A DNA stretch of 64,000 nt from Chromobotia macracanthus (Eukaryota > Chordata > Actinopteri > Cypriniformes > Botiidae): contig JAZGTH010000013.1 in the NCBI GenBank assembly GCA_036877525.1, forward strand, positions 11,148,001 to 11,212,000, in the 5' to 3' direction. Made by a program: the position numbers and the translations under genes. Below are positions 23,220 through 32,652 of the stretch, one piece after another (position 1 is the stretch's first letter; each line of letters begins with the position of its first letter). The notes beneath the pieces are model-generated. The model did no database searches and was not told the origin of the DNA. It saw only the letters and a program-made list of their open reading frames with translations.

Positions 23220-23400
23220 ATGTTAAGCCTGTGCAAGTCAAATCAGCTAAGCATTCTGAATGAACCACCAGTAGAATCACCTTAATAAAGGGGCACAACT
23301 TAGCGCAGCTATTCTATGTATATAGAATATGGATACTTGCATTGAGCTCTAGTGCAGAGCGTGAATCCAAATGTGCATGGAGAGAGAGTCCTGAGTGGTT
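22840..23400 (-). repeat. LTR-like repeat, copy 1 (pair with 43.2-44.0 kb)
   Basis: Shared blocks with 43,195-43,700 in the same order: TTGTCTGGCCTTGAAAA / TTCTGGCCTTGAAAAG, TTTAGAGCAGGT, AGTTTAAGTGAC, GTTTATT-A-CTAC-CTAC-GGGGAACAT, TGAATGAACCACCAGT / TGCATGAACCATCAGT, and CACCTTAATAAAG / CACCTTATAAAGAGG. On the minus strand there is a TATA-like CTTTATAAGG upstream of an AATAAAC polyadenylation-like signal, as in an LTR. No coding part is attached. Superfamily unknown. Confidence 0.5.
23190..23214. repeat. Microsatellite (GA)n
   Basis: Uninterrupted AG dinucleotides inside LTR-like copy 1. Confidence 0.9.
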
Positions 23401-23754
23401 CAGAAGTGATAGAGTTTGTCAAGTTCCGGAGATCGATGAAGTCTCAGATGGACTGAGCCAGAAGCTGTGGTGCCCATGGAATTCTTTTGAAGCTTGTGCA
23501 GGGTGTCATAAACTGTCCTGGTATCAGAGGTTGCTGATAGCAATCTGGAGGGGAGTTTGCCTCCAGACTCTCTGGAGCCTCTCTGGGGTCTTTCAAGCCC
23601 CCACACTAGGTTTGTATGTCTTAAGTAAAAAGGGGTATTTTATGATCCATGCATGATCCAAATATTGGGCCATGCCAGACACTACAGCCATTCTTCCTGT
23701 CAGTTACACATACAGAGACCCATGCACCCTAATAGGCATGAAACGTAGCTCTGA

Positions 23755-24015
23755 TACTGCACATTTAGAATTTTGTGACCCAAATGTGTATTCTGTATAA
23801 ATTTGTGACCCAAATTTGTATTCTGATGACTGAAAATGTGTACAATTTAACAGTTTACTCATGGAGGCATATTTAGATCCCCATATCGTATGAACTGCCA
23901 TTTTTTGTATTCTCTATAAATTTGTGACCCAAATTTGTATTCTGATGACTAAAAATTTGTACAATTTAACAGTTTACTCATGGAGGCATATTTAGATCCC
24001 CACATCTCTGGACCT
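23755..24015 (+). repeat. Tandem duplication of about 130 bp
   Basis: TATAAATTTGTGACCCAAAT, then GTATTCTGATGACT, ACAATTTAACAGTTTACTCA and TGGAGGCATATTTAGATCCC occur twice in a row. An inverted relative is at 20.63-20.82 kb. Confidence 0.85.
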
Positions 24016-24019
24016 GAAT

Positions 24020-24730
24020 GATATAGGGCCTTAAAAATGATAAATGTTAAATGTTAAAAAATTCTGCATTTAATTATTTATCAATTCTGGTAACTCATCA
24101 TTTGGGGTTTCTCCTGATTTTTTTCAAAGTCTCCTGACAGATTGAGAGATCTGGAGAGAATTATTCTCATAGAATATAACTAGTACATTTTTTAGAAAAG
24201 AACAGCAGGCTCCTCCAGGAGCTTCACTGATCTGTTTTCATGTGACAAAAGAACTTCATAAAGAGAGAGAGAGCAGTTCAGTTTTCAAATCATAACATGA
24301 TCGTTTTTAGAAACCTTAATATCGGTTTTATTGGAAACTCTCAAAAAAGTGGTTATTTATCCCAAAACTAATTCTACAAACATTTTAATTGTCCTAAAAC
24401 CCTAGAATCATATTCCAGATCCACTGCCTAAATAGACAAAATATATTTTTTGCATGTTTTTAGATGCTGAAGGCTTTGGCGGCTTAATGAACTGTACAAA
24501 AGTTGGTATCCACATCAGAGTTGATTTTGAATGTTTGCTCTGTTCATTTCTTATATCAAAAACATGTTAGTTGCTTCTGCAGCTAAATTGTCCCAAATCT
24601 TAAAAGGACAGAATACTCAAAAATGGCATATGTCACGGCATGACGTATAGAATATGTTCATACGTCAAACTCCAAAAAGTATATTGTAAAATTTGTATGG
24701 TATTTAGTGGTATTTATAGGAGCTCCTGAC
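24020..24730. other. No gene recognised
   Basis: AT-rich DNA downstream (in element orientation) of the integrase remnant. No LTR end found. Confidence 0.4.
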
Positions 24731-25252
24731 CTATAAATACAAAAATTTTATCCCAAGCAACTTACTGCATTCAAAATGTATATATAGTACATGTATAATG
24801 TATATATGACAGTACCTCCAGGTGTTCTGGTGGTCTTGACAGAAGCTTCGTAGAAAGCTTCCGATTCCTTGGATCTTCCTCTCCATCTGCCCATAAGATT
24901 GAGGATGGTAGCCAGAAGACAGGCTGATGGTTACACATAGGGGAGAGAAAAATACCGTCCACACATGAGAGATAAATTGAGGCCCTCTATCTGAAACAAT
25001 GTCCTCAGGGATACCATAGTACCTGAACACTTGATTGAAGGGCAACTCACCACCAACTTTTAGTGGAAGCAAACAACAACACTTAGAAAAACAATCAACT
25101 ATCACCAGGATACAGGTATTACCATCAGACTTAGGTAGGTCAGTGATAAAGTCTACTCCTACATGTGACCAGGGATGACTGGGAATGGTCAGAAGGAGGA
25201 GTTTGCCTGATGGAAGATGCCGTGAAGTTTTGGAAATGGCACAGTCTCTGCA
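24731..25252 (-). pseudogene. Gypsy integrase core remnant
   Basis: On the minus strand the frame opens with CRDC (the Cys pair of the HHCC finger). It continues through VGVDFITDLP (first catalytic Asp), LVIVDCFSKCCCLLPL, IPEDIVSDRGPQFISHVW (second Asp) and SGYHPQSYGQMERKIQ (Glu), then IGSFLRSFCQDHQNTW. The frame is lost after that and the C-terminal domain is missing. The core triad is intact, but the element is truncated. The upstream HH part (25,260-25,440) is frame-broken. Confidence 0.85.
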
Positions 25253-25454
25253 TCTTCAACAAACCGTGGACATAGGTGGACACCCCAGCAGTGTGGGTTC
25301 AGAGGCATCGTGAGAGGGAACAGTTTTCTGCCCATTGAATGGGGTTAATAAAAGAGTTGGTGGAAGATCAGTTTTTTAATCCTCTGCAGAATCAGTGGGA
25401 GTGTGGAGACATGACAGGATAGAACCTGGTCAATAGGAGATAGTAAAGTTAATA

Positions 25455-26285
25455 TACCTTACATTTACATTTAGTCATTTAGCAGATGCTTTTATCCAAA
25501 GTGACTTAGGAGGAGAATAGGAGGAGAGCATTGCACATTATGCCTACAAGCCAAGCCAAGTCTACATAATTAAATTTATAAGCGGACATTGTATTCTGCT
25601 ACTAGAGACAGACTGAACTACAGACAAGGTTTTTGTTTTTTTGAGGATAGGATAGAGCATTAGGGATTAGTTAGGTATCTGCGAAACAGGTGTGTTTTGA
25701 GTTGTTTTTTAAAGGTTGTAATGGTCCAAGTGGATCAGGTGGAGGCTGGGAGTTCATTCCACCACAAAGGAACAGAATAGATGAAAGTTTTACAGATTGA
25801 TTTGGTGCCTCGTTGTGGGGGAACAATCAGACGTCACTCATTGACTGACCGTAGCTGGCGGGAGGGGACATATTCCGGTTACTGTCCTAAAGGCAAGCGT
25901 AAGAGATTTAAATTTGATGTGGGCGGCTACAGGTAGCCAGTGGAGTAAGGTCAGGAAGGGTGTGACATGGGGGGTTTTTGGTTGATTGAAGACCAGATGT
26001 GCTGCAGCATTCTGGATCATTTGCAGGGGTTTGGTGGCATTGACTGGAAGGCCAGCCAGAAGGGCATTGCAGTAGTCCAGCCTTGAAATTGCAAGTGCTT
26101 GGACTAGGAGCCACGTTGCGTGCTCGGATAGGAAGGGTCTGATTTTCCTGATGTTGTAAAGCACATATCTGCAGGACCGAGAGATTGTTGCAACGTGTGG
26201 AGTGAATTTCAGCTGGTCATCAAACACCACTCCAAGGTTTCTAATGGACCGAGTGGGCGTAAGAATGGATGATCCAAGTGTGTTC
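25455..26285 (-). mobile_element. 5'-truncated L2/CR1-type LINE inserted in the gypsy remnant
   Basis: The minus strand encodes the end of a non-LTR RT (see 25,838-26,230). It terminates at its 3' end in the common fish tail ATTTACATTTAGTCATTTAGCAGATGCTTTTATCCAAAGTGACTTA (read on the plus strand, 25,464-25,508). It interrupts the gypsy copy between RNase H (26.5 kb) and integrase (25.2 kb). Confidence 0.75.
25838..26230 (-). pseudogene. C-terminal reverse transcriptase piece of the LINE
   Basis: 130 residues with SRLDYCNALLAGLPVNATKP, then LQMIQNAAAHLVF and TLLHWLPVAAHIKFKSL. This is the conserved segment after the RT palm in CR1/L2/Rex-type LINEs. It has no catalytic palm and is 5'-truncated. 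Together with the 3' tail the fragment is a typical incomplete LINE insertion. Confidence 0.8.
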
Positions 26286-26317
26286 TAATAATGGGTTGGC
26301 CGGTATTATCAGATATA

Positions 26318-26412
26318 ATATACTCTACATTTAATATACTCTACTTACTTTAATATACTCTATATACTCTATATAATATACTCTAATTTACTTTAATATA
26401 CTCTACATTTTT
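26318..26412. repeat. Tandem array of 'TTTAATATACTCTA'
   Basis: AATATACTCTA recurs six or more times with 10-22 bp spacing, directly at the right side of the LINE. Confidence 0.85.
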
Positions 26413-26449
26413 GCTATCAGTGAGAATGGTAAAATGTTATAATTCTGTT

Positions 26450-26690
26450 GTGCCATGGTAAATTTATGGGTGGTGAATTTAAGTAGGAGTTTGGCAGGCT
26501 CACCCTGTTGCTGTGATAGTACCTGTGATAGCACCAGTGGTGGAGGCATCTACCTCTACGATAAATGGCCGTTGAGGGACTGGGTGTGTAAGGAGCCGTG
26601 CGCAGGTGAATGTTTTTTTAAGCTGTTGGAAAACTTGAAAGTCTTGAGGTGTCCAGGACAGAGACTTTACAATGGAGGATGAATAATGGA
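26450..26690 (-). pseudogene. Gypsy RNase H remnant
   Basis: The minus strand reads VEVDASTTGA (catalytic Asp of the gypsy RNase H) near 26,566, preceded by a segment from CTGGACACCTCAAGACTTTC. It is the upstream part of the same gypsy copy as the integrase at 24.7-25.3 kb. Frames are broken. Confidence 0.65.
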
Positions 26691-26699
26691 AATTATTTA

Positions 26700-27249
26700 A
26701 TGGAATTTCAATATAATACGGCCTCCTTTCCCTCGTTCATTTTAACATTTCTGATGTTACAATCGAAAAATTGTACTGAAGACTGTTGGAACAAGCATTT
26801 TTCTGCTTTTCGGAAGAGATGAAAATCTTGGAGCCTTTGTAGAACCTCTGCAAGCCTGCACAGATATAAACAGGTGAGTGATGTTCAAAATGCTTTTTTA
26901 CCAGAGAAAGTTCTGTTCTCTGGTAGATGGAGTGAATGAATTGTCCTTACAGATGGAGCTTGTGGATCATGATGAAAGTGAAGGTTAGATGGCAGCACAA
27001 ACTGAGCAGATGTTCAGGTAAGTGGAGGTGAGTATAGGAGCCAGGAGACGAAGAAGATGAACATCAAGGAGCGTAATCTGTTAACAAAGGAGTGAAGGTA
27101 AGTAGTCCATGTAGTGTATAACGAGACCGGACATTGTGAGAGTGCTCGGTGTGTGCTTAAATAGGGATGGCTTGATTAGTGAATGAAGGTGAATGGTTAG
27201 TATTTAGGTGAGTTGTGATGGTTGGAGCTGGGGTGGTTGCTGGGTAGTG
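26700..27249. other. Unclassified, probably LTR/leader of the gypsy remnant
   Basis: Contains GAGACCGGACATTGTGAGAGTGCTCGGTGTGTGC-type sequence (about 27,123), which I associate with gypsy leader/LTR DNA, and no ORF of note. Confidence 0.3.
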
Positions 27250-27519
27250 ATTGGAAACAAAACAAGGAAACAAAACAAGCTTAAAATAGAATTAAAATAT
27301 CTCCACACACGGAGCAAAAATGAAACTAAATAGAAAAACTGAGGAGAAATAAACATTGCACAAACACACGGCAAACGAGACTTGACTGGACTCCAAGAAA
27401 CAAGAACCAAGACTAGAACGAGTCAGGATCCAAGCAACATGCTCTGAACACAAGGGATGTCAGGATCCTGGCAAGATAATCAAGAAAAACTCAGAGCAGA
27501 AAGCCAGGATCCTGACAGG
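27250..27519 (-). repeat. LTR fragment related to 5294-5710
   Basis: Shares CGGAGCAAAAA, ATGTCAGGATCCTGGCA, ATAATCAAGAAA and CCAGGATCCTGACA (right end). On the minus strand it starts TGTCAGGATCC. Confidence 0.75.
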
Positions 27520-28533
27520 GATAGGAATGAGACATTGCTTCAGTAGCTGATGCTATAGGAATCCCTTTCTCTGAAATCCTACTGAATAACGCCAGTGAAA
27601 TAAACTGGCCAAGTCATCTAATCATGAAAGTCACATGCAAATTCTGACAAGGTCCGTGACCAGTATATAATGCACTGCATGTTGACATCACCTCAGAAGC
27701 TTTAGATTGAATGCATAGAACTGGGCGAGTACAATAATAACAATGTAGCAATAGCAGCATATGAACAGAACCCTATACAATACACAGTAGGCACAAAGTT
27801 AGCAGTGGTAGCAGTAACTACTGAGCTATAAAAGTTGTAACAAGTGTACATACATAACTAAGCACAGGGTCAATCGTGAAGTGGCGATGACTGTGCTATA
27901 AGATCCATAAGCAGGTGTGTTTCAAGACACTGCAAAAACAAATGTAGAAAACAGGGTCAACAGCAGTAACAACTGTTTTATAGAACTATAAAACGCAATA
28001 CATAGAAACTTAGCACAAGTAAATAGCGATAACGGTAACATAATGTGTATAATCCACTGTTTCTCAATCTCTAAATGACCTGGTAGAACCTAGGGTACAA
28101 CGCATCTATACATTAGAGGTAGAACACTCAGCAAAACACTTGTGATGCTAAGGATGAAACATACATACAGCTGTAAAATCTGGCGAAAGTGTTGGGTCTC
28201 AGTGTGAAACTGCAGTCATCATATCCCCTGTGTGCTTGGCAGAAGCAAGGGTGAGTTTTAAGAGAGCGCTCTTTTAAATCAGCAAATAGCAAAGACTCGA
28301 ACAGAGGTCGCATTTAACACTAAGGCCAGATCCAGATGATGTTTGTCTATCAATTGTCTAACTGAAGTGGCAATAGTGGCCACATAAACCTTTAAGGTGG
28401 ACAGTGAGCTGCCAGAGTCCAACCTGTTGTAAAAAAAGCCAAGATTTCAGCCACAAGGCATCATTGTGGGTCAGCGTTGTTCTCCTGGCACCATCTGACA
28501 AAGACAGCCCATTTAAAGGGCTTGCCCATTTTA

Positions 28534-28560
28534 ATTTATATGCCCTAAGGGCATATAAAT
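28534..28560. repeat. 27-bp palindrome
   Basis: ATTTATATGCCCT-A-AGGGCATATAAAT, perfect 13-bp arms. Confidence 0.95.
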
Positions 28561-28594
28561 GCCTAGTAGAAGGTCCCCACGTGCCAAGCACTTG

Positions 28595-28647
28595 GTGTGA
28601 CCATTGCAGAGGTTACAGTTCTTCTGTAACCTCTGCAATGGTCACAC
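28595..28647. repeat. Perfect 24-bp inverted repeat, 5-nt loop
   Basis: Arms 28,595-28,618 and 28,624-28,647 are exact complements (core CATTGCAGAGGTTACAG); the loop is TTCTT. It lies inside the DIRS-like remnant. Confidence 0.97.
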
Positions 28648-29249
28648 ATAAAGACTTCAAAACTCCAAGTTGGGTGCCAGGCCTGAGACAGCAGGTCTCT
28701 CTTCAGGAGAACTGGCCAAGGGGGCACCACCAGAAGCTCTTTTGCATGTTCACACACAACTCTAAAGTCTCCAGATGACAGAATAGCATTTTGTGTGGTT
28801 GATGAGCACATCTTTTGAATGGGCTTAGACCAGTGTAACACAGTGTATTGCTACACAATGCGTTTGAAAGCAAATCTCAGGAAGCACCTCTTATGAGGGG
28901 CTATTGAATATAAAAGCATCTTTCAGATCCACAGAAGTGAACCAGTCCCCAGATAAACTTGTGCCAGGATCTGATTCATAGTAGTTATTAAAAGAGTGGC
29001 CGATTGATGGGTCTCATATCTGTAATTGGACGGAGCCCCCATCCTTCTTGGGCATGACAAAGTAACGGCTGTATAAACCACTCTCACCATGATTAAGGGG
29101 ACTAATAGCTTTGGCGTGTACTTTTGAGACAATGGGACATTTAGTCAATCATAGATGACAGGTATCATATTAAGCAAGATCCAGCTTATATGGAGATGAT
29201 GCATAGAAAGAAGAAAAATTGTATAGGACAGGAGTATAAGGGATTAGCA

Positions 29250-30170
29250 TTAATACCACAAAATATCTGAACATTTCATAATGAAAGAGAATGTCAGGCA
29301 CTGAGGAATGTTACAAACAGAGATGGTGACAGAAGCATAATGTAATAACTAATTGCAGCTATAAATAACATCACACTGCTAGAAATAAAAATTTAGAATT
29401 TAACTGAAATTGAACTGAAAAAAACTATTCAAGGGCCTTGTAGGTAATCATCAGAATTTTGAAGTTTATACGATGCTTGATAGGCAGCTAGTGCAGTGTT
29501 GACAGAACTGGGCTAATATGGTCATATTTGTTAATTCTCGTAAGAACTCTGATTGCTGCATTTTGAACCAGCTGGAGTGTTTGTACTAAAGTTTTTGTTA
29601 CCGGCAGCAACCAAGTAAACTTTGCAATAATCAAGTCTTGATGTCATGATGTCACATGATGTTGTGTGTATGAATTAACTTTTGACATAGAGAGCATGTG
29701 TTGGAGTTTTGATATATTTGTAAGATGAAAAATGCTGTTTTACAAATACTGCAAATGTGGTTTTCAAAGGACAAATTGCTATCAAAGAGTACATCCAGAT
29801 TCTTAGCTGATAAAGCAGACTTTATAGAGCATCAATCAAGAGTAAGACAGTATTCTAGGTTGTTCTATGTGAACGATTTTTTTGTTCAGTCTCAGACTGC
29901 TTCATATGGTTTAAAAATGCATGACACAGAGCTTGCCCTCATGGGTTATATTGTGGCAATTAAGGAGAGCTTACTGTTGCGTGTTGTGAGACTTTGTCAT
30001 GGAACCCGTTTCCAAAAGAGGGCGTTCTGAAATGTGGGAACACTTTCATTAGATTTTGCTCAATAAGGCTGATAATATATTTATCATTCATTGTGAAGCC
30101 TAACATTCAAGACCTAAATCAAACTTATTTTTAGAACTCTTAACAAAGGCTACAGTTTTACAAGACCCTA
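29250..30170. repeat. Dispersed teleost repeat, copy A
   Basis: 29,255-29,375 matches 48,919-49,470 with an internal gap (AATATCTGAACA / ATGAAAGAGAATG, then GTCAGGCACTGAGGAATGTTAC). 29,400-30,170 contains GGCAGCTAGTGCAGTGTTGACAG, then TGCTGCATTTTGAACCAGCTGG. This is a long cyprinid-type dispersed repeat known to me by sight but not by name. The apparent ORF at 29,725-30,030 belongs to it. Confidence 0.55.
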
Positions 30171-31593
30171 GGGTAGTTCATAATGACTGCTGATTGTGAC
30201 CGATGTGATTTTGTTCTAATTAACATCTTTCATATTCCCCCAGGTAGCCAAATGCACCCATGGCCAACTGGGATGTCCCAGTCGTGTTAGCATAGTGTCA
30301 CATATTTTTATGCCTAATTGCATCATTAATGGTGCCTAATTTTTGGTTATTAAGCTTATTTGCTAAACTACCATGCGTAAGGTAAAGGAGCACCAGCTAT
30401 TATCAGCGGATGGAACAACACATCTCAGCCTATCCTCGTCCTAACATGCCATTTTGTCATATATTTTATTGGAAAGAAGAGTAATAGGCTGGAAATAGGT
30501 CTATGGTCCACTGCTTGCCAGGCTACCATAATTTTGTTTCATTTTTATTATGAATTATTATTATTATTTATTTACAAGAATGTTTTCCCCACTATCCTAT
30601 GACTAATACATTAGAGAAAAGTAGGCCTGTACTTAATTATCATTTATTTTTAGGTTCAGTGTTTGTTTTGCTCCCAGCAGCTGGTTATAATATAATACTT
30701 CAACCATGTTGAGGCATTTTCTTGCAAAGCATGACAGTACCAGATCTTCTGTCCTCTGTGTAGCCAACAGCAAAGGTTAAAGCCTGCTTTCTCTTTTATA
30801 CAGTTATTAATTTAAGTTTTTTAAAAAATAGAAAATTTAAGTGGTTAAAAATTCTGTTGTTATTGGCAATTATGTGAACTCAGTCTCTGTGTGTGTTTGC
30901 GCCGTGCACTAGCATTTTATTTCCTCTAATCATCAGTTGTATTTGATTACAAACAGAAAAAGTGTTATCTGTGTTGTTTTATTGTCGTACCTTTATTGTT
31001 TTTAGTTACTAGGCATATGCAAGGGAACAGATTGTTGCTCTGTAATGAATAGATTAATTCACTAATTTATTTATCTATCCATTTATTCATGTTTGCTTCT
31101 GCGATGAATGCGTTGGTCGGTTGTGAAACATTTTGCGACACAGCGCTTTCCCTCACTTTCACCAGCAGGGGCCCTCGTCGAGCTCTGATGTGCAAAGCTT
31201 ATATAACAAACCTTTTCCGATACAATTGTTTGAAAAGCTTCACAAAAAAAGCTTTACTTCACCCTCACTAATGAATCCTAACGTGACCATAAACCACAAA
31301 ACAACACAATAAACACATACATTCAATAACAGATAGAAGACAAGTGGTGGGTAACAGTTGTTGGGAACACTTAAGATTAATGATGATTATAACCTATTTT
31401 AAATAAGTGCATGAATGTTTTCACATTTATATGGTATGAATTCTTAAAGATGTCAGGAATAATGTCTGTAAAGCAAGAGTTTAAGTGGCACTTATATTAT
31501 AATGTTAAAGTCTTCTAGCTGTGTCTGCCAGATATGTAAATATAAAGCCTTTTTACTGTTCATCATCTAATCAAGTCAAGATAAGTATTCATC
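30171..31593. other. No gene recognised
   Basis: AT-rich; no supported exon or named repeat. Confidence 0.45.
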
Positions 31594-31598
31594 TAGAT

Positions 31599-32077
31599 TG
31601 TTATGGAGGAGATCTCTGCTCCACCTCCTCCGTGCCACCAGAAGGAAATGTCGCCAGAATGCTAATCCCTGTTTTGAACAAAATTTTCCACAATACCCCA
31701 CACCTTTGATTGACAACTTCCTGTTCACTTGTTCCTCGTGTGACTCTAATTATCTCTTGTATTTAAACCCTGGTTTCGCATGCTATTGGGGTAAAATCTT
31801 GTTTTGCTTTGGTGACAACTCTGAGTGTTTTTATTGTCTGTGGATTTCCTGTGTTTTTGTTCTTGGACTGTTTACTCTGTTTTTTCCCGTTTGCTGCCTG
31901 CCCTGATTATTGGACTGTTCTGGATTCTATGATTGTTCGCTGACTGCCATGACCCTTGCCTGTTTACCATTTTGCCTCTGCCTTGCCTTTGCTAACCTTG
32001 CTTGTTTGTGACTCTAATAAATAACTTCTCTAATAAATGCTGCATATGGATCCTCGAGTTCCTGACCCATCATTACA
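31599..32077 (+). repeat. Solo LTR of the 38-kb gypsy family
   Basis: Starts TGTTATGGAGGAGATC and ends CCATCATTACA. Shares CCACCTCCTCCGTGCCACCAG and TGCATATGGATCCTCG with the LTR at 38,103. A perfect 5-bp target duplication TAGAT flanks it (31,594-31,598 and 32,078-32,082). Confidence 0.93.
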
Positions 32078-32512
32078 TAGATACTTTAATAATGTACATT
32101 AGGCATAAAAAAGATTCATTGTTTTTTCTGTACTGCTGCACTATCACAGTTACCCCAGAACTGACAGTCCCCATGAAGTCTTGTATAGCAACTACCAACA
32201 ACATTGATTTACTTAGTAATTCAAGTTAAATTTAAACATAACTTAAAAATAAAATATTTATTGGTTTATACAAGCAGAAAAAGTACAGAAATTTAAAACA
32301 TATTACAAATATTTTATTTATGGATAATGTTTTTGTAATTTTATATTTAAAGCATATTTATAAATTGTGAAATGGCTTTGACATATTTAGATTGAGTTTT
32401 GCAGAGGTAGATTGACCCGAAATCTTTGAAACACAGCATACAAACATCAATTTACACTCATGAGGTTCAATGACTACACAATCGTGTAAAAGAATCATCT
32501 GTCTTTCTCCAG

Positions 32513-32652
32513 GTCAGGACCGCAGCGAGCAAGCACAGATTCAACACTTCAGCAGGGATGGCATCAGTTACAAGGCCAAGTTGATCGGCATTGATGATGT
32601 GACAGCTGCAAATGGAGACAAGATGTGCCAGGACTCTATGATGAAGCTCAAG
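32513..32652 (+). CDS. dab1: dab1-like exon a: PTB domain, N-terminal part
   Basis: The acceptor TTTCTCCAG and donor AAG|GTAAGA are canonical. The block encodes (G)QDRSEQAQIQHFSRDG, then YKAKLIGIDDVTAANGDK and CQDSMMKLK, 46 codons plus a split Gly. It aligns end to end with the DAB1 PTB start (GQDRSE...KLIGID...CQDSMMKLK), with more substitutions than I would expect for this very conserved protein. It starts with codon phase 1 carried over from an upstream exon that I could not find in the window. Confidence 0.9.

Larger units (their letters stand above)
27525..29110 (-). mobile_element. DIRS-like retroelement remnant (RT, recombinase region, terminus)
   Basis: On the minus strand, 29,110 to 28,890 reads GLYSRYFVMPKKDGG, a stop, then GDWFTSVDLKDAF, the entry and first catalytic block of a DIRS-type RT. 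The remaining RT is deleted. LLVVPPWPVLLKRDLLSQA (28,563-28,841) and RHLYALRAYKLKW (28,358-28,591) follow, which fit the segment before and at the start of the tyrosine recombinase. Recombinase-like frames continue to 28,128. The far end (27,540-27,600; GAGACATTGCTTCAGTAGCTGATGCTATAGG) is a terminus of the type seen at 35.8 kb. The copy is non-functional. DIRS assignment is from family knowledge. Confidence 0.65.

Noticed and set aside
31521..31906. Plus-strand ORFs of 62 and 102 codons
   Set aside because: Lie in the solo LTR at 31,599-32,077; no gag or pol similarity.
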